From CAMUQR01 sp963516005 (lineage in GTDB: Bacteria > Patescibacteriota > Saccharimonadia > Saccharimonadales > Saccharimonadaceae), in NCBI GenBank assembly GCA_963516005.1, contig CAUPYP010000001.1, positions 62,001-126,000 on the forward strand: DNA of 64,000 nt. The letters run 5' to 3'. Below are positions 40,915-49,865 of this stretch, one piece after another. Every line of letters starts with the position of its first letter. The stretch's first letter is position 1. Under the pieces are notes generated by a model that worked only from the letters and a program-made list of their open reading frames with translations, searched no databases and was not told where the DNA came from. Position numbers and translations under genes: made by a program.

Positions 40915-40961
40915 AAAAGCTCCTTTTGAGTTAAGAATATTACTAGTAGGCGTTTTTTCAT
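40911..40961 (-). CDS. 16-residue leader peptide coupled to the small membrane protein
   Basis: ATG at 40961 after GGGAGG opens MKKRLLVIFLTQKELL; its TGA overlaps the next ATG as ATGA. The basic start and hydrophobic core look like a minimal membrane peptide. The last codons contain the ribosome site of the next frame, so translation would be coupled. Confidence 0.5.
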   Translation of the reverse strand: MKKRLLVIFLTQKELL

Positions 40962-41015
40962 TTGAACGCCCTCCCTTCTAAAAAGTACTAACTCACAAAA
41001 GCGAGTTGCAAGAAC

Positions 41016-41021
41016 AGTATA
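41016..41021 (-). promoter_or_regulatory. promoter of the small-peptide unit
   Basis: TTATGC plus TATACT on the minus strand (41016-41021), with a leader of about 50 bases before the peptide ATG at 40961. Confidence 0.6.
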
Positions 41022-41047
41022 GCATAAGAGTTTAAAAAAACAAGTTA

Positions 41048-41812
41048 TCAGATAATATTTTTAGCAAATAAGAGTTTGGTTGATAGCTTGGTTGGCTTGA
41101 GCTTTTGCAGGACTAAAAAGACGATGAATAGCAAAACATTGAACGCCAGCAAGACCACTAGATTATAGAGTGGTGTTGGCCAGTTGAGCTGGATGGATTT
41201 GAGCGGGAGGCGGTTGAGGTAACAGTAATTCGTGCCGGCCAGATAATTAAAACCAATCATAATAAGATGAAAAGCGTTAGTGATAATGGCGATACGGCGG
41301 AGCGAATCAAGATTGAGGCGTGGGCTGGTTTTGACAAAATAAACCGCTGTCCACAATAGCGTGATATGCCCGACGAAATACGAAACATAGCCCCAATGCG
41401 GGAATAGGAACTGGTCAGGGTTGATGATTAGTAGTGCGATGATTCCACCGAAAATCCCCCAATAAATTGTAATCAGACGAGCGATTTTGTTGTTGGTGAG
41501 CAGACCGATAATCGCACAAAAAATCGCAATTCGGCAGTTGTAAAGTGGCAAGGCTTCAGCTAGATCAAAATGTTGACCAGCTGAAAAATGCCAAGCGTAC
41601 ATAATTGCCTGTTGGGCGAGTAGCGTGTAAGCTAGGATTTTTTTGAACTTCTCTTGTTTAAAAATTAAGTAGTAATCGCTGATAATAAACATACAGCCCA
41701 GTGTGGTCAGCGCCAGAAGCATCAGGTGCGTCTGGTCAAAAGTTGCCATGCTAATCGCCCCGTCGGGCTGATGACGAAAAAATTGCTGAAAAAAGCTAAT
41801 TAATCCCACCAC
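41048..41812 (-). CDS. YwaF/TMEM164-like membrane protein
   Basis: 254 residues with about seven membrane segments. The family marks are visible: HLMLLAL, YAWHFSAG, ALPLYNCRIAIF and HITLLWTAVYF. Bacterial members are called YwaF or TIGR02206; function is not established. It begins 3 bases after der, so it is the last gene of that operon. Confidence 0.7.
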   Translation of the reverse strand: MVGLISFFQQFFRHQPDGAISMATFDQTHLMLLALTTLGCMFIISDYYLIFKQEKFKKILAYTLLAQQAIMYAWHFSAGQHFDLAEALPLYNCRIAIFCAIIGLLTNNKIARLITIYWGIFGGIIALLIINPDQFLFPHWGYVSYFVGHITLLWTAVYFVKTSPRLNLDSLRRIAIITNAFHLIMIGFNYLAGTNYCYLNRLPLKSIQLNWPTPLYNLVVLLAFNVLLFIVFLVLQKLKPTKLSTKLLFAKNII

Positions 41813-41815
41813 TGA

Positions 41816-43282
41816 TTATCTCCTTGGAGTTGAGCGTTTATTAGCGGTAGTGCGACGACTGCTGAGGTTAGTCGAGCGAGTCGATGACTGACGTTTGGTG
41901 GTTGGCTGAGCAGTTTTGTCGGTTTTGGTGGTTTTGGTTGTTTTGTCGAGGCCGGCTTCACGATTCTTGGCGATTTGTTTTTCGTCACGGAAGGAGAATT
42001 TGATCGGTGTGCCGGTAAAATCAAAATTATCGCGCACGGTGCTATCGAGATAGCGCTTATAGCTCCAGTGCAGGAACTTGAGATTAGAACCATAAACCAC
42101 AAACCAAGGCGGACTATTGTCGGTTTGAACCATATAGCGTAGTTTTGGATAGGTGTTTTTGAGACCGGCTGGTGGATGCTTGAGCTTGGCTTCGGTCAGG
42201 ATTTGGTTGAGCTGGCGGGTTGGAATAGTCTGTTGGCGACGTTTCATGATGTCGAGTGTTAGGTCGAACAGTTTGGCGACGTTTTTGCCGGTGATGCTTG
42301 AGGTAAAAATCAGTGGCGCATAAGGCGTGAACTGAAAATCATGAGTGATTCGGCGCATAATGCGGTCTTTGGTTTCTTTTTCGGGAATTAAATCGCTCTT
42401 AGAAATTGCAATAATTAGTCCCCGACCAGCTTCATCAATAATGCCAGCTAGTTTGTGGTCGAGCTGAGTGCTGTATTCGGTTCCGTCAATCACTAACACA
42501 CAAATATCGACCTCTTCAATAGCTTGTAAAGTGCGTAAAACCGAAAACTTCTCGATGCCGACTTGTTGCTTGCCTGGTTTGCGGTAACCGGCGGTGTCAA
42601 TAAATTCAATTGGTTGCTGGTGATAATTGATGGTAATGCGGTTAAGGTCGCGGGTAGTGCCAGCGATGTTGGCGACGACGGCTTGTTGTTTGCCAGCTAA
42701 GGTGTTAAATAAGAAACTTTTGCCGACATTAGGACGACCAATCAGGGCAACTTTGGTCTTAGTAGTGGTTGGTTGGACTTTAACCTCGGGAATGAGTGAT
42801 TCGAGGTGATTAGATAATTCGGCGATGCCAGAATTGTGATTGGCGGATGTATAAAAAATATCTTTGATGCCGAGCCTGAGCCACTCTTCGCGGGCGACGT
42901 TGGAGCGCAAGTCGGTTTTGTTGACGACTAGGACAACTGGTTTGCGGTTTTTGAGGGCGGTTTTGGCAATTTGGCGGTCATCTTGGGTGGGAAATAGCGT
43001 GCTATCGACCACAACCATAATCACATCAGCGAGTTCGACGGCTTCGGCGATTTGGTCTTGGATGCTGGCTTCGAAGTCATCAGCTGGATCTTTGAGGCCG
43101 GCGGTGTCGACTAACCAACTGGTTTTTTGCCCAAATTTAACCTGCGCCAAGACATTGTCTCGGGTGGTGCCGGCTTCTTTGGCGACAATAGCTTGCCGAC
43201 TGCCAACTAGTCGATTGAACAGTGAGCTTTTGCCGACATTGGCTTGGCCGATAATAGCGATATTAGGTAGTGATTTTTTCAT
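41816..43282 (-). CDS. der: ribosome-assembly GTPase Der
   Basis: 488 residues. Two G domains in tandem: GQANVGKSSLFN with DTAGLKD and NKTD, then GRPNVGKSFLFN with DTAGYR and SKSD, followed by a KH-like domain. The C-terminal tail of about 50 residues is very rich in Thr, Lys, Arg and Ser. Der acts in 50S subunit assembly. Confidence 0.96.
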   Translation of the reverse strand: MKKSLPNIAIIGQANVGKSSLFNRLVGSRQAIVAKEAGTTRDNVLAQVKFGQKTSWLVDTAGLKDPADDFEASIQDQIAEAVELADVIMVVVDSTLFPTQDDRQIAKTALKNRKPVVLVVNKTDLRSNVAREEWLRLGIKDIFYTSANHNSGIAELSNHLESLIPEVKVQPTTTKTKVALIGRPNVGKSFLFNTLAGKQQAVVANIAGTTRDLNRITINYHQQPIEFIDTAGYRKPGKQQVGIEKFSVLRTLQAIEEVDICVLVIDGTEYSTQLDHKLAGIIDEAGRGLIIAISKSDLIPEKETKDRIMRRITHDFQFTPYAPLIFTSSITGKNVAKLFDLTLDIMKRRQQTIPTRQLNQILTEAKLKHPPAGLKNTYPKLRYMVQTDNSPPWFVVYGSNLKFLHWSYKRYLDSTVRDNFDFTGTPIKFSFRDEKQIAKNREAGLDKTTKTTKTDKTAQPTTKRQSSTRSTNLSSRRTTANKRSTPRR

Positions 43283-43328
43283 AGATTAACTCTTCTATAT
43301 TATAACATATTTTGTAGATTTTTGGAAG

Positions 43329-44018
43329 CTATTTGATGATTGTATATTCGCCAGGCTTGAGAGTGGTTAGCTGATACGGACCGAATTGAATGCGGTGGAG
43401 TTTGACCACTTCATAACCGAGAGAGGCAAAAGTTCGGCGAATTTGGCGGTTGCGACCTTCATTCATCGTCACCTGCCAATCTCGGCGATGGTCATCAGAT
43501 AAGCGACTGAGATTGAGCTGGCTACGTCCATCGGCAAGGGTGACGCCAAAATCATTAATCATTTGCTGATGAAGTGGTGCTAAATCAACATCAAGGCGGA
43601 CTTTATAAACCTTGGTTTTTTGAAAACTGGGATGAGTCATGCGGTGGATAAAATCACCATCGCTAGCCATGAGGATTAGGCCGGAGCTATTTTTATCAAG
43701 TCGTCCGACGGTCTTGAGGTGATGAAGTTGTTTCGGCAGTAAATCATAAATAGTGCGGTCGCCTTTTTGGTGACGGCGTGAACAAGTGACGCCAGTTGGT
43801 TTGTTGACGGCGATGAGTTGTGGACGATTTTGAACCTGAAGAGGCTGATTATCGACCGTGATGTGGTCGCTGGGCACGACTTTTTGACCGATGTTAGCCG
43901 ATTGGTCATTAACCTTAACTTTGCCTTGTTTAATTAGTTCATCAGCCTGGCGTCGAGAAATACCCAGAACTGTCGCTAGATGTTTATTAAGGCGGACAAG
44001 TTCAGAATCACTAGTCAT
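43329..44018 (-). CDS. RsuA/RluB-type pseudouridine synthase
   Basis: 229 residues. An S4 RNA-binding domain (about 1-60) is followed by the synthase core with VNKPTGVTCSR and the catalytic Asp in VGRLDKNSSGL, then MNEGRNRQIRR. It modifies 16S or 23S rRNA; the exact site cannot be read. Overlaps the response regulator by 8 bases. Confidence 0.88.
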   Translation of the reverse strand: MTSDSELVRLNKHLATVLGISRRQADELIKQGKVKVNDQSANIGQKVVPSDHITVDNQPLQVQNRPQLIAVNKPTGVTCSRRHQKGDRTIYDLLPKQLHHLKTVGRLDKNSSGLILMASDGDFIHRMTHPSFQKTKVYKVRLDVDLAPLHQQMINDFGVTLADGRSQLNLSRLSDDHRRDWQVTMNEGRNRQIRRTFASLGYEVVKLHRIQFGPYQLTTLKPGEYTIIK

Positions 44019-44730
44019 TGGTTTGTTCGCGTTCTGGAATCAGGTCGCGCAAAGAAGTTGGTTGACGGTATTGGGGATTGATATTAATGTCGGCGGACGG
44101 TACGCTTGGGGTTGGTGCAGTGCGATGTAAACTCTCGCCATTGGTTTGGATAGCCTCGTCTACTTCAGAGTTAGAAAACTGTGGTGTGGCATTGACGACG
44201 GGATTGACGGCTGGTTGGAACTGAGGTGTTGGAGAAATTGGTTGATCGGCATTAATATCGTTAGCGACTGGCGCGTCAGGTGTCGTAATGGTGTCGTTGC
44301 TCGTAGGGGTTGAAGTATTATCAATAGCTTCCGCAAAAGCGTCTTGTTGTGGAATGTGGACGTGTCCCTCGAGGAGATCTTTAACTGCTTGAACCACATC
44401 TTCAATTCCAACTTGTGATTTGACTAAATAAATATCGGCTCCGAGTTGTTCACCACGTTCGCGTTGATCTTCGCTGGAGAGTGCAGTCATAATAATCACC
44501 TTAGTGTCTTTAATCTCAGGAGTGCTACGCAAAATATCGAGCATATCAAAACCAGAGATTTTAGGCATCATGACGTCGCTCAGGATTAAATCGGGTTTTT
44601 CTTTGAGGGCGACATTAAGGGCTTCTTCTCCATCGCCCGCAATCAGCATCTGATAGCCTTCAGAGCCGAGGCGCACGCCATAGATTTCTTGTAAGCTTTT
44701 GTCGTCTTCTACTAAAAGGATTTTGGTCAT
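44011..44730 (-). CDS. response regulator with long disordered tail
   Basis: 239 residues. Residues 1-120 are a receiver: LLVEDD, phospho-acceptor in ILSDVMMP, switch Thr in IMTAL, Lys in LVKSQ. The remaining 120 residues are low-complexity, rich in Pro, Asn, Thr and Asp, with no DNA-binding or enzyme motif. GGAG ribosome site. It follows a membrane histidine kinase on the same strand and is probably its partner. Confidence 0.85.
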   Translation of the reverse strand: MTKILLVEDDKSLQEIYGVRLGSEGYQMLIAGDGEEALNVALKEKPDLILSDVMMPKISGFDMLDILRSTPEIKDTKVIIMTALSSEDQRERGEQLGADIYLVKSQVGIEDVVQAVKDLLEGHVHIPQQDAFAEAIDNTSTPTSNDTITTPDAPVANDINADQPISPTPQFQPAVNPVVNATPQFSNSEVDEAIQTNGESLHRTAPTPSVPSADININPQYRQPTSLRDLIPEREQTND

Positions 44731-44834
44731 ATTTACTCCATGTGGTTTGCTAAATTTGTGTTCACTTCAAGTTAATGAAATAATCTTGCTTATGTTTATT
44801 ATATAAAAAAATAGCAAAAAATACTATATGAAAA

Positions 44835-46268
44835 TTAGGATTGGGCGGGGTCTTGCGGAGTTGGCTGGGAAACGGTTTGAGATGTGTCAGTGTGGGCTTG
44901 AGGAGCGGTCGATGGAGCGACGGTGGGGATTTGGCGGGCATCGTGAGCTTGGAGCTGAGTAGCGCGGGCTTGATCGATGCGGTTAAGTTCTACATAGAAA
45001 GTACTACCTTTGCCCAAGGCGCTCTCCGCCCAAATACGTCCGTGGAGATGCTCGATGATTTTACGACAGAGGTATAAGCCTAAACCAGTACCACCAATCT
45101 CGCGGGTTTCGGAATTATCGACTCGATAAAATTTTTGAAATAAATGCGGAATATCCTCTGGCGGGATACCAATGCCAGTGTCGCTAATTGAGATTTGCGC
45201 CAAGTCCCCTTCTTTAATTACAACGTTGACGGTGACAGTGCCTTGTGGAGTATATTTGATGGCATTTTCGATTAAATTAGAGACGACTTCATGTAGGAGG
45301 TTTTTATCAGTATGAACAAGGATATCGGGATTGAGTAATTTGGAACGACTGGTGGTCGGTAAAAAGACTAAATTCACGTTTGACTGTTGGAGTTGTGGTT
45401 GGAAATCACTGCAGATCCGATTAACAAAATCAATTAAATTGATAACTTGTGGAGTGATAATGAGTGACTTATCTTCGGCTTTGGAGATGCTAAGGAGGTT
45501 TTTAAAAAGTTCGCCTAAATGTTCGACTGACGCCTGGGCTTTGCTGATATAATCGCGGGCTTTGTCATCAACTTGGGAAATTTTGGGGTTGAGTGCTAAG
45601 CCAAGATAGCCGTTGATGGTGGCAATTGGAGTGCGCATTTCGTGACTAGCTGTGCTAATGAACTCGAGCTGTTCGCGTTCTTTGTCGAGTTCGCGGGAAA
45701 TATCACGAAACGCAATCAACAAATCATTCGATTCGTCGCTAATCGGGGCGATATGCATGGCAATTGGGATGATTTTGTCGCTGTGAGTTTTGATTTTGAT
45801 TAAATCAATTTGGTTGGTAGCGTAAGTACGGCGACTAGTTTCGATTGGATTGTGGTCGAGATTGAGCGGAGTGTTTTCTTGGCTAACGAATTTTAAAACA
45901 ATTTGATAGGAGATATCCATGGCTTCTTGGACGGAAAATCCAGTAATTAAGGAGGCTTGTTTATTAAAAAACTGAATCATCCCCTGATTGTTGATAACAA
46001 TAATGCCATCCGACAAGGAATTAAGCAGGCGGTCGGAAGTGACAAAATCTTGTTGGCTGAAACGGTTGTTTTCTGGAGGTGCAGTGTCTTTAAATAAAAC
46101 AACGGTGCGTATGATTAAAACGATGGCAATGAGGATTTGGGCTATTAAAATTGCATAATTAATTTGGCCTGAACTAATCATCACCCAACCAAGCACAATG
46201 ACCGATAATAATAGCGTTAAACAGCAAATGATATGGCTTAGATGATGTTTGAAATTGGTCTGATTCAT
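44835..46268 (-). CDS. membrane PAS-domain histidine kinase
   Basis: 477 residues from the ATG at 46268 (a TTG two codons earlier is less likely). Two membrane segments (about 12-55) with almost no outer loop, a PAS domain (about 75-185), then HisKA with H-box ASHEMRTPIATI and an ATPase with NLIENAIKYTP, SDTGIGIPPEDI and GGTGLGLYLC. The tail is Pro/Thr/Gln-rich. The short loop suggests sensing in the membrane or cytoplasm. TTATGT plus TATAAT lies about 40 bases upstream. Confidence 0.88.
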   Translation of the reverse strand: MNQTNFKHHLSHIICCLTLLLSVIVLGWVMISSGQINYAILIAQILIAIVLIIRTVVLFKDTAPPENNRFSQQDFVTSDRLLNSLSDGIIVINNQGMIQFFNKQASLITGFSVQEAMDISYQIVLKFVSQENTPLNLDHNPIETSRRTYATNQIDLIKIKTHSDKIIPIAMHIAPISDESNDLLIAFRDISRELDKEREQLEFISTASHEMRTPIATINGYLGLALNPKISQVDDKARDYISKAQASVEHLGELFKNLLSISKAEDKSLIITPQVINLIDFVNRICSDFQPQLQQSNVNLVFLPTTSRSKLLNPDILVHTDKNLLHEVVSNLIENAIKYTPQGTVTVNVVIKEGDLAQISISDTGIGIPPEDIPHLFQKFYRVDNSETREIGGTGLGLYLCRKIIEHLHGRIWAESALGKGSTFYVELNRIDQARATQLQAHDARQIPTVAPSTAPQAHTDTSQTVSQPTPQDPAQS

Positions 46269-46322
46269 GTTCAATACGTTCGAATAATTGGTATATTTTT
46301 ATTATAACATAAGCATAATAAA

Positions 46323-46356
46323 AATCCCCTCGAGTTGGTGTAGTGCTGAGGGGATT
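46323..46356 (-). terminator. terminator of the cupin gene
   Basis: AATCCCCTC pairs with GAGGGGATT; TTTTTATT follows on the minus strand. Confidence 0.8.
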
Positions 46357-46374
46357 GTTAATGTTTTTAAAAAC

Positions 46375-46800
46375 TTAGTTGTGATGTTCGTGCTCTTCGG
46401 CTTCATCAGCTTCGGCGCGCGTGGCATGAACTGTCCCAAACGGATGGTGGACTGGTGCGTAAATCGAGTAGAGCTTAAGTGGTTGGTCGCCAATGTTAAT
46501 CACATTGTGCCACTTGCCAAGTGGGATAAAAATCCCGGCGTCTTCTTCAGCGACTTGCTCAAAAGTAATATCGGTTTCAGAATTACCCATTTTAACTAAA
46601 GCCCTGCCCTGTTCAACGCGCAGGAATTGGTCGTTGTCATTGTGGATTTCGCCACCAATATCACCACCGACCTCAATGCTCATCAGAGTCATCTGTAATT
46701 GTTCGCCAGTCCAAACGGCTGTGCGGAAGTTGTGATTGGAAGTAGTGAAATCTTCCAAATCGACTACAAAAGGCTGTTTGCCGTAATCTTTTAGTTCCAT
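46375..46800 (-). CDS. cupin-domain protein
   Basis: 141 residues, one cupin barrel. Motif 1 is approximately GGDIGGEIHNDNDQFLRVEQG, with His and Glu/Gln metal ligands, and motif 2 is PLGKWHNVIN. A His/Glu-rich tail ends the protein. Such small cupins include mannose-6-phosphate isomerase-like proteins; the substrate is unknown. AAAGGA is the ribosome site. Confidence 0.82.
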   Translation of the reverse strand: MELKDYGKQPFVVDLEDFTTSNHNFRTAVWTGEQLQMTLMSIEVGGDIGGEIHNDNDQFLRVEQGRALVKMGNSETDITFEQVAEEDAGIFIPLGKWHNVINIGDQPLKLYSIYAPVHHPFGTVHATRAEADEAEEHEHHN

Positions 46801-46893
46801 AAAATCCTTTCAAAATTAATCAAAATAATAATGAGGCAATACCTCAAAATATATTATATCATGCTAAGTGGGCAAAATCATCAGTAAAAACTC

Positions 46894-46922
46894 TTGACTT
46901 TAAAAAGTTAGTATGTTATTAT
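46894..46922 (+). promoter_or_regulatory. promoter of the second small RNA
   Basis: TTGACT (46894-46899), 17-base spacer, TATTAT (46917-46922). Confidence 0.7.
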
Positions 46923-46928
46923 TTACTT

Positions 46929-47070
46929 TGAAAGAGCCGAAAAGAGCTATTTTTTACGGACGAGAGTAGAAAATATTTTTTATAAGTTAGTCGAGTCATT
47001 TTTTCATAACCTCCTCTCCACTCTCGTCCGTACATATCCCCCTCTCACCCTCACATAATGTGGGGGTTTT
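46929..47070 (+). ncRNA. small RNA with 12-bp stem and C-rich loop
   Basis: About 140 bases. ACGGACGAGAGT (46956-46967) pairs perfectly with ACTCTCGTCCGT (47020-47031). The loop is U-rich and carries CCTCCTCTCC (47010-47019). A C-rich single strand (47038-47050) leads into an 8-bp terminator CCCTCACA/TGTGGGGG (47048-47066) with TTTT. No reading frame is seen. Not matched to a known family. Confidence 0.7.
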
Positions 47071-47100
47071 AATTTGGTGGAGTGAGGTGATAGTCATCAA

Positions 47101-47133
47101 CGAAAATATCCGACATATAGTCGGATATTTTCG
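47101..47133 (-). terminator. terminator after tRNA-Glu
   Basis: Perfect 14-base stem with a 5-base loop, directly after the tRNA 3' end on the minus strand. Confidence 0.75.
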
Positions 47134-47208
47134 TGGTGATCCCACCGGGAATCGAACCCAGATTTACAGGATGAGAACCTGCTGTCCTAACCGTTAGACG
47201 ATGGGACC
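47134..47208 (-). tRNA. tRNA-Glu (CUC), CCA encoded
   Basis: The minus-strand sequence folds as a full cloverleaf with acceptor GGTCCCA/TGGGATC, anticodon loop TTCTCAT (anticodon CTC, positions 34-36) and T-loop GGTTCGATTCC. The discriminator is followed by an encoded CCA. It lies just downstream of gltX and the DUF3048 gene on the same strand. Confidence 0.93.
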
Positions 47209-47261
47209 AGATTGGACGGTTATTATTTTAATATAGTTGAGCGCTTTTTGCAAGCTATAGT

Positions 47262-48428
47262 TTAATTCCAGCTGACTTGACCTGAAGCATTTGGGATGGC
47301 TGTGATCCAAACTTGACCGGTGTTGATGGCAATTTCTTGGTTTTTATTGTCATAAAACCGAATCTGTTTATCGCGAGCAGGTTTTTTCCAGGTAGCTTCG
47401 ATGACTTGTCCGTTTTGGAAAATATAGGCCTTTTCTTGGCCAATGGTGGTAATTTGTTCACGATAGCCATCTTGGAGGACGCGTTGCATGTTGGTTTTGA
47501 TGGCAATCACGGTCGTTGGTGTGATTTGGCCTTTTTCGCGGTCGAGATGGGCTCGACCACCGACTTGGCGATGATAAGTATTGGTTTTTGGATCATAAGT
47601 GTAGCGAACGTTATAAAGTGGTCCGCTGATTTTCAGATCGATATTTTTGACAGTAATTTCTGCTTCTTTAGGCGGTTTGGTGATTTGACGAGCGAAACTG
47701 TCAACGGTTGAACTGGTGTAGCCTTTGGCTTTGTTGAGAGCGTCAAGTTTAGTAAATGTTGTATAGACATTGTGTGGTGCGTAGCGGTCGGTAGCGCGCC
47801 AGTAATATTGGCCATTGAAGAACTGATCAATATCGCGATAACTGCCGTTGCGAATCATCTTGAGGGCTTCAGCACTGCCACCAACATGGGCGACGCTCGG
47901 TTGAAATGGTGTCAGCCAGTCGACATAATACTCGCGCAGACTACGCACTGGTCCAATTAACTGAGGTTTGTTAATTTGATACAAACATAAAAAGCGGGTA
48001 ATACCACCTTCAGCAATTGCTTCGAAAACGATTTCGGCGTCTTTAATACCAGATTGTGGCCGAGCCGACGGGCTATTTTCAATCATAATAGCGGTGACGG
48101 CTTGATTGGTGGCGGTTTGATCTGGAACTTCAATATGAGACAGCGACGAGTAAAATTTTTGCGGTTTTGGTTTAGATTTGATTTGGACAACTGGCGCCGG
48201 CTCAGGAAATTTAATCTGAACTGTTAAAGCATACACTAAGCCGGCGGTCATCAGACAACTGACGGCGATAATTACCCCACCCACCCAGTGCTTTTTTAGA
48301 AAAGATGGTTTGGCTGGGGTTTTTGAGTTAGTGGTAATTGGTTGACGCAAGTGATTAACACTAAAACGCTGGGCGTTAGCACGTGATTGTTGCTCGTAAT
48401 GGTTGGTGTTTGTGTTGTCGTTCATCAT
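47262..48428 (-). CDS. DUF3048 (YerB-like) membrane-anchored protein
   Basis: 388 residues: cytoplasmic start of about 45 residues, one membrane segment (about 50-70), then the DUF3048 pair. Marks: IMIENSPSARPQSGI, FLCLYQ, IGPVRSLREYY and HVGGSAEAL. The Bacillus family member YerB is a lipoprotein linked to an RNA/PcrA context; no function is settled. Begins 6 bases after gltX without a clear ribosome site. Confidence 0.75.
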   Translation of the reverse strand: MMNDNTNTNHYEQQSRANAQRFSVNHLRQPITTNSKTPAKPSFLKKHWVGGVIIAVSCLMTAGLVYALTVQIKFPEPAPVVQIKSKPKPQKFYSSLSHIEVPDQTATNQAVTAIMIENSPSARPQSGIKDAEIVFEAIAEGGITRFLCLYQINKPQLIGPVRSLREYYVDWLTPFQPSVAHVGGSAEALKMIRNGSYRDIDQFFNGQYYWRATDRYAPHNVYTTFTKLDALNKAKGYTSSTVDSFARQITKPPKEAEITVKNIDLKISGPLYNVRYTYDPKTNTYHRQVGGRAHLDREKGQITPTTVIAIKTNMQRVLQDGYREQITTIGQEKAYIFQNGQVIEATWKKPARDKQIRFYDNKNQEIAINTGQVWITAIPNASGQVSWN

Positions 48429-48434
48429 GTTGTT

Positions 48435-49865
48435 TTATGAGTTTATAGCTTTATTGAGACGATTGATAACGGTATCGCGACCGAGAATTGCCATCATTTG
48501 ATTCAGATTTGGACTAAATGGCGCCCAAGTTAGCGCAAAGCGAATAATGCTGAAAGTGACATTTGGTTTGTGACCGGATTCAGCTAGAATTTGATTCAAA
48601 GTGTCTTGAACGCTCGCTTCGTCGAACTGGCTATCGGTCAGATGTTGAATGGCTAATTGCAAAATCGCTTTTTGCTCGTCGCGTGAGAGCTTTTTGAGTT
48701 GTTTATCGGCGTCAACGAGTGACCAGTCGATGGTTGGCTCGGTGAAGAAGTATTCGGTTAAGTGCGGTAAATCTGCTAGAGTTTTGAGACGTTCTTGAAC
48801 AAGGGCTAGGACGCGACGCTTAAGTTCTGGATCAGCATTACGACCAGCTTCGCCCCAGAAATCAGTGACGCGGGTCATTAAATCATCGAGCTCGAGGCGC
48901 TTAATCCATTGAGCGTTCATCCAAAGTAAACGTTTTTCGTCAAAACGCGCACCTGATTTTTGGACACGTTCGAGGCTGAATTTAGCTACGAGTTCATCCA
49001 GTGAGAATAATTCTTGAGTGGTGCCGTCGTTCCAACCAAGGCTAGCTAGGAAGTTGAGCAGAGCTTCGGGTAGAATTCCCTCTTGGCGGTATTCAGTGAC
49101 ACTTTTGGCGCCGTCGCGTTTACCGAGCTTCTTGTTGCCGGTTGGTGCCATAATGTGTGGCAGACAAGCTAGCACTGGTGGCTCAAGTTCGAGAGCTTCG
49201 TAGAGGGCTAGGTATTTTGGTGTTGACGAAATATATTCAGCACCACGCATTACGTGAGTGATGTGCATTTCAGCATCATCAACAATATGAGCGAAATTGT
49301 AAGTTGGCAGGCCATCAGCTTTAATTAACACGAAATCGTCCAGTGAATCCTCCCCAGCTGATAACTCACCCATTACTGGATCGTGCCAAGTGTAACGTTT
49401 AAGTTCTGGAATTTTAAAACGCAAAGCGGTTTTACCGTCCCATGGCATAAATTCGGCCGGTCGGTGTTGACGATATAAGAATGGTCGCTTCATGGCTTTG
49501 GCTTCGGCGCGGAACTCTTCAACTTGTTCTGGGGTGTATGGATCAGGATATGCTAGACCCTTATCAATGAGCTTTTGCGCCCATTTGTGATAAATCTCTT
49601 TGCGCTGGGTTTGGAAATAAGGCGCGCTTGGACCGCCAACAACTGGGCCTTCATCCCACGACAAGCCTAACCAAGTTAAAGTGTCAAGAATCGCCTCGGT
49701 TGCTCCTTCAACGAAACGAGCCTGGTCGGTGTCTTCAATACGCACGATAAAAGTACCATTGGTTTGGCGGGCTAGAAGCCACGGATAAAGCGCCGATCGG
49801 ACGTTACCGATGTGGATATAGCCAGTTGGGCTAGGCGCAAAACGAGTAATCACTGGTTTAGTCAT
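48435..49865 (-). CDS. gltX: glutamyl-tRNA synthetase
   Basis: 476 residues, class I. HIGH-type PSPTGYIHIGNVRSAL near the start, RIEDTD, and the KMSKS-type loop KLGKRDGAK. The C-terminal anticodon-binding helices are present. TATAAT ends 6 bases before the ATG (leaderless). Its substrate tRNA-Glu is encoded on the same strand just over a kilobase downstream. A discriminating or non-discriminating type cannot be told without gatCAB data. Confidence 0.95.
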   Translation of the reverse strand: MTKPVITRFAPSPTGYIHIGNVRSALYPWLLARQTNGTFIVRIEDTDQARFVEGATEAILDTLTWLGLSWDEGPVVGGPSAPYFQTQRKEIYHKWAQKLIDKGLAYPDPYTPEQVEEFRAEAKAMKRPFLYRQHRPAEFMPWDGKTALRFKIPELKRYTWHDPVMGELSAGEDSLDDFVLIKADGLPTYNFAHIVDDAEMHITHVMRGAEYISSTPKYLALYEALELEPPVLACLPHIMAPTGNKKLGKRDGAKSVTEYRQEGILPEALLNFLASLGWNDGTTQELFSLDELVAKFSLERVQKSGARFDEKRLLWMNAQWIKRLELDDLMTRVTDFWGEAGRNADPELKRRVLALVQERLKTLADLPHLTEYFFTEPTIDWSLVDADKQLKKLSRDEQKAILQLAIQHLTDSQFDEASVQDTLNQILAESGHKPNVTFSIIRFALTWAPFSPNLNQMMAILGRDTVINRLNKAINS

